12,500 bases of DNA, taken from contig KV908412.1 in the NCBI GenBank assembly GCA_002005505.1, positions 370,001 to 382,500 of the forward strand, given 5' to 3'. Under the pieces are notes generated by a model. The model saw only the letters and a list, made by a program, of their open reading frames with translations, was not told where the DNA came from and ran no database searches. This DNA is from Botryococcus braunii. Its lineage: Eukaryota > Chlorophyta > Trebouxiophyceae. This document shows, in pieces, positions 1-11,295 of this stretch (position 1 is the first letter of the stretch; each line of letters begins with the position of its first letter). The translations under genes were made by a program, and so were the position numbers.

Positions 1-370
1 CTCCACACTCCACACCCCACACCGCTTTCAAACCCCGCACCCCGCACCTCTGAGAACAAGCATCCCACACCCCGCACCTCTTGCAACTCCACACTCCACA
101 CCCCACAACGCTTTCAAACCCCGCACCCCGCACCTCTTAGAACAAGCACCCCGCACCCCCACACCAGTGAAACCCCGCACCCCTCCACACTGCTTTCAAG
201 CCCCGCAGCCTGCACCTCTCAGAACATGCACCCCTCACCCCCACACCCGTCAGTCCCTCGCACCCCTCCATGCTGCTTTCAAACCCCGCACACCGCACCT
301 CTTATTGCAAGCACCCCGCAACCCCACACCCGTCAAACCCCCGCACCCCTCCACACTGCTTTCAAACCCC
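1..370. repeat. ~83-bp minisatellite in ettA intron 6
   Basis: The landmark CTTTCA recurs at 25, 111, 193, 276 and 359, giving periods of 86, 82, 83 and 83. Each unit holds CCCCGCACC-type blocks and AGAACAAGCACC. It lies inside the left-most ettA intron, which runs off the window. No exon is recognisable here. Confidence 0.85.
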
Positions 371-570
371 GCACCGCCTTGGACAAGCACCCACACCCCG
401 CACCGCCTTGGACAAGCACCCACACCCCGCACCGCCTTGGACAAGCACCCACACCCCGCACCGCCTTGGACAAGCACCCACACCCCGCACCGCCTTGGAC
501 AAGCACCCGACACCCCGCACCGCCTTGGACAAGCACCCCGCACCGCCTTGGACAAGCACCCGACACCCCG
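371..570. repeat. 29-bp minisatellite in ettA intron 6
   Basis: GCACCGCCTTGGACAAGCAC recurs at 371, 400, 429, 458, 487, 517 and 540, with spacings of 29, 29, 29, 29, 30, 23 and 30 to the next unit at 570. Degenerate units continue toward the exon at 642. Read in the gene's direction each unit begins GTGCGGGGTG, similar to the true donor GTGTGG. The long proline-rich frames across it are by-products. Confidence 0.92.
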
Positions 571-641
571 CACCCCTTTGAACGAGCACCGCCCACCCGC
601 ACACCCCGCACATCTTCAAAAGAGTACCGCACAAACCACAC

Positions 642-4607
<3,966 letters not shown>

Positions 4608-5219
4608 CCTGAAAGTAGTCAAGAATGATCCACCATTATAGTTTGACAGGTAATGGAGCGGCCGTGTAATGACGGATTGCAAACACCGTGGAGGCTGAAG
4701 ATTACAACCAGTGGTGAAAAGTAGCAAATAACACGTAAACACACCGGAAATACGAATTTGATAAGTGTTCAATTGCAGAACGAAACTGATATGACTTGGT
4801 TCATGATCTCAGGGAACCATGCCGTTCCTACCGAATCCTCGTATCGGCAAAGATAAACTCGCCTCGGTGGCACTAGATACCCAGGGACCCAGTTCACTGA
4901 AGAGGCTGCGTGGGGCCCTGTGCCCTCCTGGCGTCCCCCAATGGGGACTGGCGACACTGTCTCTGGGGACTAGAGAGCGTCAGGAAACCGTACTTCCAAA
5001 ACCCGGCGGCGGAGGGTCGGTTGTCCTGACGCGGTATGGGCACCTCCAAGGCCTGCCGGCTTCTGTGCACCCGACGGAGGCCATCCTTTGGGTGAAGGAC
5101 AAGATGGGGGAAGCAGGAACCCCATGATTGTTCCTTCATGCTTAGAGGGTTCCAGAATAGGACCTCCTAAGTAGCACTGTAGGTCTTACTTGGAACGCGC
5201 ACTTCTCTATCTGATCAAG
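4608..5219. promoter_or_regulatory. Divergent intergenic region, probable bidirectional promoter
   Basis: The 612 bases between the two start codons must hold both 5' UTRs and promoters. I see no convincing TATA box at a sensible distance from either ATG. The stretch 4850-5130 is GC-richer than its surroundings and holds an open frame (4819-5127). No simple repeats occur here, in contrast to the flanking introns. The regulatory role is inferred from gene layout. Confidence 0.5.
4819..5127 (+). CDS. Unassigned 102-codon open frame between the two genes (possible uORF)
   Basis: ATG in the context GGAACCATGC, ending TGA, 92 bases before the SmB start. The product is Gly/Pro/Leu-rich with no motif I recognise (it starts MPFLPNPRIGKDK and has a PGGGGSVV segment). 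If the SmB 5' UTR reaches this far it would be an upstream ORF; it could equally be chance in a GC-rich promoter. No neighbour supports a function. Confidence 0.2.
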   Translation: MPFLPNPRIGKDKLASVALDTQGPSSLKRLRGALCPPGVPQWGLATLSLGTRERQETVLPKPGGGGSVVLTRYGHLQGLPASVHPTEAILWVKDKMGEAGTP

Positions 5220-5265
5220 ATGTCTGTTTCCAAGACAAGCAAGCTTCTTCAGTACATCAACTACA
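5220..5265 (+). CDS. SNRPB: SmB exon 1
   Basis: ATG then [15 protein letters not shown], the conserved SmB N-terminus, and the first base of Arg16. Donor GTACGC (ACA|GTACGC). No other start fits because family homology begins at this methionine. Confidence 0.93.
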
Positions 5266-8200
5266 GTACGCACCGCTTGGTTAAAATTTCTGGCTGAGGA
5301 TTACTTTGTCATGATAGGGGTATTGCTCGGTCTGCTGTGTTGCAGCCCCTTTCCGTTGGCTTCTGCTGTTAACTTTTGCTGTTTCTTGACAGGGATGCGG
5401 GTCACTGTGGTGGACAGCAGGCAGATCGTAGGCAGGTAATGTCAGAGAAATTTCGCTGTTTTTTCTTTCACGTTGCCTTTGTTCATAGATGACGCGGTTG
5501 TCCTGTAGTACGCCAGGACATGTTGCAGATTGTTGCACGTATTTTGAATCACAGGCTGTATCCCCCCATACGTTTTTTTTAATTTCTTTTTATGCAGTGC
5601 GTCCAATAACACGTGCTACTACACGTGTGCCGTGCCAAGCTTCATTGTCGTTGACTCTGGCAGCTCATATCCCTTTTGCTCTTTTCTGGCTTCAGAATAT
5701 GAAGTCAAAATTCAACACATGTGGAATGACTAAGCCTTGAATTCGCCTCTGCAGGTTCATGGCTTTTGACAGACACATGAACTTGGTCCTGGGTGATGCT
5801 GAGGAGTTTCGAATGCTGCCGCCGAAGAAGGGCCTTTCCGATGAAGATGTGAGATTTTGTCTTCACGGAGCTGAGAAACTTACTATCTGACCTGTTATTG
5901 CTCTTTCTTTGATGCCATTTTTTTAGAGGCCATGTCTTGCTAGTGGGACTAATTCGTGCCGACACGCCCGTCGTTTTGGAAGAGCCTTCTGCATTCCGAT
6001 ACATACACTCATAGACACAAAACGGCATGAAATTTCCCAGTGTCGATTCCTATGTATGTGGTTCTTAAAATATACACATTGACATGTAAGGCGGAGAGAT
6101 TTCCCTGCGTAACTCCTGTTAATGAAGTTCCATACTTACACGCATCAATCTAACAGTGTGCAAGATTCCCCATTATAACTCCCTGTGTATGCAGTTTCAT
6201 ACATACACTGACTGAGTAACAGCATGTGGGACTCCCAAGTACGACGTGCCTATGAGCCTATATTTCATGCCCTCCACCAGTACTGCATCTGGCTGTCGAT
6301 GTGCTCGGGGTCTCTCAGCACGTTGGTTGATCCGTTTGCATCTCATCAAGCCCTCTGGGCTGGGCAGATGTAGCTCTTCATTTACAAGGGTGGGATTTAA
6401 AAGACCAGCCCAGTGTTTCAACGATCCAAACCCAATTGGCTCAAGCTACATGTCAGACCCAGTGAGCAGCCAGCTGGCGACTTACAGTTGCTGCAATGAC
6501 GAAATTGACCGGACGCATCACAAACCGTCCCTCCACATCTTCTTGTGCAAGGATGGCCTTTCTTCAAAAGCCCCTGAAGTCTTTTCAACCACAATAACAG
6601 CAGCAGCAAAAGCCACTAGAGTCGTCTTCTTTTTTTTCTTTCAGCAGCTCAGCCACACAGTACAGGAGGGGAGCGACGGAAAATGGGAGGAGTGGCATGA
6701 GTCACTAGACACTGAGCAACTTTGGGGATGGGCCTGCAGCGGGAGCAGAAGAGGGTGATCGGGCTTTGCCTACTGAGGGGAGATCAGGTAGTGGCAATGT
6801 GCATTGAAGGCCCTCCCCCAGCAGAAGACGCCAGATTGAAGTCTCAAGTTGCCCCGGTACGAGCCTCCTCACACCACAATCTCTCCCCGGGCATCCCAAT
6901 CGCATGTGTCAGGCTCCACCCGCTAGATAGAAAGTCCATGTGGGCTTGTCAGGACAGTGTTTCGCAATTTTCAGGTATGAGAGTTTAAATTAATTTTGTA
7001 AAGTGTGTTGAGTTTACTTAGTTTTCTTCTTGCATATGACTTGTTTTGCATGCGAATCTATGCTTCTTGCATGTGGCGCCTATTGGAAGTGCATGTGGCT
7101 TCTCAGGGTTGGGAGTTCAAACATGCTCTTGAAATGGGCTCGTACTTTTTAGACTGTGAGTTTGAGAACGTGTCTTGGAAAACGTGTACTTGTATGACGG
7201 GGAGTTTGAGGACACTGTTGGAAAGGGCACTCAGAGTTACAGCGCCCAGTTCAAGGATGCCTGTCGGAAAGGGAACGCAGCTTTATGACCGTGAGTTTTG
7301 AGTGCACCCGTTAGAAAGTGCAGGAGCCCTGGCGACAGTGAGCTTGGGGGATGCGTACAGGACAGTGAGGTTGAGTAATCGTATTGCGAGGTGCATGTAG
7401 CTTCCCAGGACGGTGAGGTTGAGAATGTGTATTCAGAGGTGCATGTAGCTTTCCAGGGACAGTGAGGTTGAGTAATCGCATTGGCAGGTGCATGTAGCTT
7501 CCCAGGACGCTGAGGTTGAGAACGTGTATTCAGAGGTGCATGTAGCTTTCCAGGGACAGTGAGTTTGAGGAAGCATATTGCGAGGTGCATGTAGCTTTGC
7601 AAGACAGTGAGTTTGAGGACTTGTCTGGGAAGTGCGTTTCCCGCCTTGTTTTGGCTGAGGTCCAGCTAGGGAAGTGGATGTGGATGAGGGGGAACTGGTC
7701 TGCAGGCTGGACCTGGCGCTGGAAGAGCAGCAGGGCGGGGCATGCCCACTGCCGTTCCCGGTCAAGTTCCAACAGTGCGCCCCTCCCTTACACTGTACTG
7801 GAAAACAAATTGTGGGTGTCTCTCCCAATGGTAACAGGACAGCCACCTTAGTTGCTGTACTGTACTCGATAGTGCACTTCCTGCTGTACCCCAGACTGTA
7901 TTGTTCTCAACAGTGCATCCCTCACTCGCATGCCCACTTCCCCGGTCAAGTTCCAAAAGTATGTCTCTCGCACTGCTGCTGTACTCGGGATGCACACCAT
8001 TGCGTTCGTGTGTTTTCCCACATCGTTTTTCCGGTAGGTGTGTCTTTGTGCACAATTGACCTTTTATTGTTTTCCTTACTTTCTGGGGGTGTTGTTTGTT
8101 TTTATATGTATTGTTTTTTCGCCTTTCAGGGTTTTTAGTTTTTTGGGGGGTTTTTTAGTTTGTTTTGGGTTTTTTGAGTTTTCTCTGGGATAAAAAGGGG

Positions 8201-8521
8201 GGGGGGGGCACACACTGCGCCAGCAAGGAAACGCAGTACGAAGGCACCGGGGCAGAGTGCTGAATGGGAAGGGAGGGAGGGGGACAACAGGGGCTGGCGG
8301 GACCTGCGCCAGGTGTTGGTGGACCCCTTCAGAATGCCATGCTTCCGCGCCCCCAGGTAGGCCTCTAGACCTCTCCCCTTCAGATCTTCACCAACCAGAC
8401 AAGTTATGACAGATTCAATTCATTAGTGTTGGCACTGGGCTGCCCTTGCTCCCCCCGTTTCTTGCATTTTCACATGCCCCTCCTGTTCATTCCTCCGTGG
8501 AGCCCCCCCCCCTTCCCCAGG

Positions 8522-8598
<77 letters not shown>

Positions 8599-8615
8599 TG
8601 TGTGTGTACGCGCGC

Positions 8616-8680
<65 letters not shown>

Positions 8681-11295
8681 TGTGTGTGTACGCGCGCGTG
8701 CGTGCATGCATGCATTTGGGGCTGGGTGGCTGGGTGGGTGCAGCAACATGGGGATGGCAGGATGGGGAAGACGGGGGGGGGGGGGGGATCTGGAGCGACA
8801 GGGGATGGGGAACTGGGGCGGGATCTTTTCAGGACACGGGGATGGTAAGATGGGGATGGAAGAGGCAGTTACAGTGGAGACTCCCCCATGAGAGGGGGGC
8901 GGGAGGCAATGTTTTGTTTGCAACGTCCTTTACACTCCCCCATGTCTGGGAACTGATGCAAGTCTGTTGGACCAGATGGCCTGGCATCTAGCGATATGGG
9001 GCAATGGGGTGGGAACCTGCAGTTAGAAGGGGAAGATGGGCTGGCGGGGGGAATGCAATGGCGTTGGTTAGTTGGATGGTGTGGGGCAGTGCTTAGGGAG
9101 TTATGGGCAGGGAAAGTTGCCGTGGGAGTTGTGGGATGGCCCGGGAGAATTGCCATGGAAGGTGTGGGATGGCCCGGGAGAATTGCCATGGAAGTTGTGG
9201 GATGGCCCGGGAGAATTGCCATGGAAGTTGTGGGATGGGCAGGGAAAGTTGCAATGACATGGGGATAATGGACTGATGGGTGTGGAAGATGCAAATATCA
9301 GGGGAGTTCTGGGATGGGGTGGGAAAACGGCAATGAGATGGGATGATGGAATGATGGGGTGGGAAGATGCAAATATCAGGGGAGAGTTGAGTGATGGGGT
9401 GGGAAATGCAGATGCAAGCACCGCCAGTGATGAGGCCTCCTCCGGGGGTACCGCCGCCACGCATGCCACCACCCACCATGGCGGGGGGTCCCCCGCCAGG
9501 AGCCGGGGGACCGCCGCGCCCTGGAGGTCCCCCGTTCATGGGTCCCCCGGGACAGATCCCCCCGCCGGGCCAGCGCCCTCCTCCCCCAGGCCAGCCTCCT
9601 CCAGGTGCTGCCCGCTCTCTCTGCAGTGGGACTGTGCTTCGGTCAGATGGCTTCTAAAGGGCTCCATATGGTGGAAAACAGGAAAGGCCTCGGGATGGTG
9701 GAGAGGAAATGGCTCCGGATGGTGGAATGCTGCGGATGGTGGAAGGGAGATGGCTCTGGATGGTGGAAAGGAGATGGCTTCAGATTTTTTGAAGCAGATG
9801 GCTCTGGATGGTGGAAAGGAGTCGGATTTGGGAACGATATTGGGAGGCTGGACATGGAGGAAAGGTGTTGGAGCTTTGAGATAGGGAGGAATGCCGTTGT
9901 GCAGCTGGGAAGTGTGTAGTGGAAACGAGTCAGGCAGATGGGAGGAGCATTGGTGGATAGAGGGATTAAATGATGGTAGGTTACAGAATCAAGGGTGGGA
10001 ATGGAATTTTGGGATGGGCATTAAATGATGGTTGGTCATGGAATCGTGGGTGGGGAAAGTATCTTTTGGGTGGGAGTTAACATGTTGGGTGGTCATGAAG
10101 TCATGGTGGCGAAGTTTATGATGGGTGGGCAAGGAATCATTGGTGGGGGTTTGTGATTATGGATGGTCGTGGAATCAAGGGTCGGCATAATGATAGATGG
10201 TCATGACATCATGGGTGTGGGAATCAATTATGGGTGGGTATGTAGTCACAGGTGGGGCATTGAGTGATGGTTGGTCATGGAATCTTGGATGGGATTGGAA
10301 GCATTGGTGGGGGATTTAATGATGGGTGAAATAAAGGGTGGGGGATTAAAGGGTGGGTGGAATGAAGGGTAGGGAATTAAAGGCTGGGTGGAATGAAGGG
10401 TGGCGGATTGAAGGATGGGTGGAATGAAGGGTGGGGGATTCAAATGACGGGCGGGATGGGTTGCGAGCAGGAATGCCGCCAGGAATGTTCCGGCCGCCAA
10501 TGGGGGCCCCGCCACCTGGCTTCCGCCCAGGGATGCCGCCCCCGGGCATGGGTCCTCCAGGGATGGGCCCACCGCCCCAGGGGATGGGGCCCCCCCCGGG
10601 CATGGGTCCCCCAGGGTTCCCTCCTGGCCAGGGTCCTCCCCCTGGCATGCAGCCTCCTGGGGTGAGCCCCCAGCCCTCCCACGCGCACCTTGCGCATTTC
10701 AAGACGAGCTCACAACCCCCTCCCCCCACTTCCACTTGCCCCACCTGGTTTGTCTGCTTTCAATCCACTGGGGCTTTATCTGTGGCTACTTTCCGCCTGC
10801 TCCTTACAACCTTTTCACGTCCTGCCCACCACCGTTCCCCCACCTGCGTACCACCCTTCCCCCTCCTGCCCACCACCGTTTCCCCTCCTGCCTACCTCTT
10901 TACTCTGCCTGCTGCTCCCCACTGCTTTCCACCTTCCTGCAACTCCTACTGCTTCCAAGCTCACTTCAACGTACAAAGTCAAGATTGTGATGTACACATA
11001 TGGCTGCTCCTCCGCACTGCTTTCCACCTGTCTGCGACTCCATACTGCTGTCACCCTCCCTTCAATTTACTACCAAGTGAAGTTTGTGATGTAGGCTCCT
11101 AATAGTTTCATTCTTAAATACGCCTTAAATATCGCAAAACTGGCAAGGGCGCTGTCTAACAGTGGTGGAGGTTGTGCGGCGGTGCAGTTCCGGCCGCCGC
11201 CGGGTCAATTCCCGCCAGGGCAGTTCCCTCCCGGTCAGTTTCCACCCCCAGGAGGTTTCCCGCCACGTCCCGGCTTCCCGCCTCCACAGCAGTAA
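5220..11295 (+). CDS. SNRPB: Small nuclear ribonucleoprotein Sm B (complete, nine exons)
   Basis: Exons 5220-5265, 5393-5435, 5755-5848, 6740-6856, 7706-7774, 8291-8356, 9412-9604, 10471-10661, 11188-11295 join in phase to about 308 residues ending TAA. SmB is one of seven Sm proteins forming the ring around the Sm site of U1, U2, U4 and U5 snRNA in the nucleus. Sm1 spans about residues 10-44, with INYRMRVTV, Gly29, then [14 protein letters not shown] (Asn39). Sm2 is [14 protein letters not shown] (68-81) followed by IEGPPP. GRAAGRG at 106-112 and [11 protein letters not shown] at 124-134 are SmB hallmarks; the tail is PPPG/PPGM/QFPPG repeats ending PPPQQ. RG/GRG motifs are arginine-methylation sites in known SmB proteins, and the proline-rich tail binds WW/GYF domains. 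Only the exon 5 end is uncertain (7774 or 7765). Confidence 0.95.
5393..5435 (+). CDS. SNRPB: SmB exon 2 (43 nt)
   Basis: Acceptor TTTCTTGACAG with a good pyrimidine tract, donor GTAATG. It completes Arg16, encodes [13 protein letters not shown] and gives two bases of Arg30. Part of the Sm1 fold. Confidence 0.94.
5436..5754 (+). other. SmB intron 2 (319 bp), featureless
   Basis: Bounded by GTAATG and CTCTGCAG. Contains T-rich stretches (near 5571-5590) and no repeats, RNA gene or open frame I can support. Confidence 0.7.
5755..5848 (+). CDS. SNRPB: SmB exon 3 (Sm1 core)
   Basis: Acceptor CGCCTCTGCAG, donor GTGAGA. Encodes [20 protein letters not shown] then [11 protein letters not shown] in phase 0. 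The [12 protein letters not shown] string is nearly identical to plant SmB as I recall it. Confidence 0.95.
6001..6235 (+). repeat. ~66-bp degenerate tandem repeat in SmB intron 3
   Basis: TACAC landmarks at 6004, 6073, 6137 and 6204 are each followed by similar text (GATTYCC / ACTCC / GTATG). Periods are 69, 64 and 67. The rest of intron 3 (5849-6000 and 6236-6739) is not repetitive and holds no gene I recognise. Confidence 0.65.
6740..6856 (+). CDS. SNRPB: SmB exon 4 (Sm2 core)
   Basis: Acceptor GGGCCTGCAG, donor GTACGA. Encodes [20 protein letters not shown], then [19 protein letters not shown], phase 0 at both ends. Stops at 6698 and 6713 in this frame exclude the upstream, pyrimidine-rich acceptor near 6645 as a direct start of this exon. 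Confidence 0.94.
7150..7625 (+). repeat. 48/49-bp tandem repeat with ~97-bp higher order, SmB intron 4
   Basis: GTGCATGTAG occurs at 7391, 7439, 7488, 7536 and 7585, spacings 48, 49, 48, 49. Odd and even units differ (TTCCCAGGAC versus TTTCCAGGGACAG; GAGTAATCG versus GAGAAYGTG), so the real unit is about 97 bp. More decayed units go back to about 7150, marked by GTGAGTTTGAG-like text. Each unit pairs a TTYCCAG string with GTGAGKTTGAG, resembling an acceptor and a donor. Open frames on both strands across it are by-products. Confidence 0.88.
7706..7774 (+). CDS. SNRPB: SmB exon 5 (GRAAGRG segment)
   Basis: Acceptor CTGGTCTGCAG. Encodes [20 protein letters not shown] and then VPT if the donor is GTGCGC at 7775. 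A donor GTTCCA at 7766 would remove three residues and keep phase. I prefer 7774 because its ACA|GTGCGC context matches the exon 1 donor ACA|GTACGC. The start is firm, the end is not. Confidence 0.85.
7741..7990 (+). repeat. 188-bp duplication copying the exon 5 end into SmB intron 5
   Basis: CATGCCCACT...CCCGGTCAAGTTCCAA at 7741-7773 recurs at 7929-7957 with a four-base loss. Text after it (CTGTACT and CCCTC landmarks) is also partly repeated. The second copy carries GTATGT where the real exon has its donor. Confidence 0.75.
7991..8290 (+). other. Rest of SmB intron 5, T-rich then G-rich
   Basis: T-rich text with G runs (8060-8190), a run of about 12 G (8198-8209), then G-rich sequence up to the exon 6 acceptor. 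No gene or RNA recognised. Confidence 0.6.
8291..8356 (+). CDS. SNRPB: SmB exon 6
   Basis: Acceptor GGGGACAACAG without a pyrimidine tract, donor GTAGGC. Encodes [20 protein letters not shown] then PQ, matching the SmB GLAGPxxGVGG block. A stop at 8261 in the same frame limits any upstream extension. Confidence 0.9.
8526..8716 (+). repeat. (GT)n microsatellite with 82-bp higher-order unit, SmB intron 6
   Basis: Two blocks of GT end in the same string TCTGTGTGTGTACGCGCGCG, with the TCT cytosine at 8598 and 8680 (82 bases apart). The CG/CA alternation at the block ends favours Z-DNA. The following 8717-9120 is G-rich, has a 15-G run near 8774, and has no gene. Confidence 0.95.
9131..9262 (+). 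repeat. 33-bp tandem repeat, SmB intron 6
   Basis: GTGGGATGGCCCGGGAGAAT recurs at 9131, 9164 and 9197, with a variant at 9230: exactly 33 bases each. The multiple-of-three period keeps a repetitive frame open, but it is inside the intron and not fused to exon 7. Confidence 0.9.
9277..9417 (+). repeat. Repeats ending in acceptor-like sites just before SmB exon 7
   Basis: GGTGGGAAGATGCAAATATC followed by AG at about 9358-9379, and a near-copy at about 9281-9302, resemble the real acceptor GGTGGGAAATGCAG at 9398-9411. The true 3' splice site is therefore the last, slightly shortened unit of a small array. Confidence 0.7.
9412..9604 (+). CDS. SNRPB: SmB exon 7 (proline-rich tail)
   Basis: Acceptor GTGGGAAATGCAG, donor GTGCTG. 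Encodes [18 protein letters not shown] and on to [18 protein letters not shown], with the first base of Gly210. An acceptor 15 bases later (CACCGCCAG) is the obvious alternative and would remove five residues without changing phase. Confidence 0.88.
9660..9825 (+). repeat. GGATGGTGGAAAGGAGATGG-type repeat, SmB intron 7 start
   Basis: GGATGGTGGA cores at about 9693, 9718, 9734, 9758 and 9806 with GATGGCTCTG between them; irregular spacing, approximately 24 or its multiples. Confidence 0.75.
9960..10450 (+). repeat. 31-bp / 62-bp tandem array leading into SmB exon 8
   Basis: At the right end GGGTGRAATRAAGGGT occurs at 10324, 10355, 10386 and 10417, exactly 31 apart. To the left, GATGGTTGGTCATGGAATC-like units (about 9970, 10027, 10090, 10150, 10194, 10265) are spaced mostly near 60, i.e. 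two units. The array stops about 20 bases before the exon 8 acceptor. Confidence 0.82.
10471..10661 (+). CDS. SNRPB: SmB exon 8 (PPGM repeats)
   Basis: Acceptor GGTTGCGAGCAG, donor GTGAGC. Completes Gly210, then [18 protein letters not shown] and repeated [14 protein letters not shown] units to GMQPPG. The exon is internally repetitive at the codon level. Confidence 0.92.
10815..11097 (+). repeat. Short and 95-bp repeats in SmB intron 8
   Basis: CTGCCCACCACCGTT is duplicated at about 10822 and 10868. ACTGCTTTCCACC occurs at 10921 and 11016 with further matches (CTGCRACTC, TACTGCT, AAGTTTGTGATGTA versus AAGATTGTGATGTA), giving a 95-bp unit. Unlike introns 6 and 7 this intron is pyrimidine-rich on the sense strand. 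Confidence 0.72.
11188..11295 (+). CDS. SNRPB: SmB exon 9 (C-terminus)
   Basis: Acceptor GGCGGTGCAG with no pyrimidine tract. Encodes [20 protein letters not shown], then [15 protein letters not shown] and TAA. The QFPPG repeats continue the tail of exon 8. Confidence 0.92.
   Translation, partial: FRPPPGQFPPGQFPPGQFPPPGGFPPRPGFPPPQQ

Noticed and set aside
371..570. CRISPR-like regular 29-bp repeats
   Set aside because: There are no unique spacers between units, the DNA is eukaryotic, and the units are head-to-tail minisatellite.
6246..6758. 170-codon plus-strand frame in SmB intron 3
   Set aside because: It ends inside exon 4 in the wrong frame, has no recognisable domain, and cannot be joined to the Sm fold.
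7237..7846. Minus-strand repetitive frames (LHAP / KATCTSEY units)
   Set aside because: Reverse translation of the 48/49-bp intronic repeat and of SmB exon 5; no homology recognised.
8996..9268. Plus-strand frame with [11 protein letters not shown] repeats before exon 7
   Set aside because: The 33-bp repeat keeps a frame open by arithmetic. SmB joins at 9412 and no family member carries such an insert.
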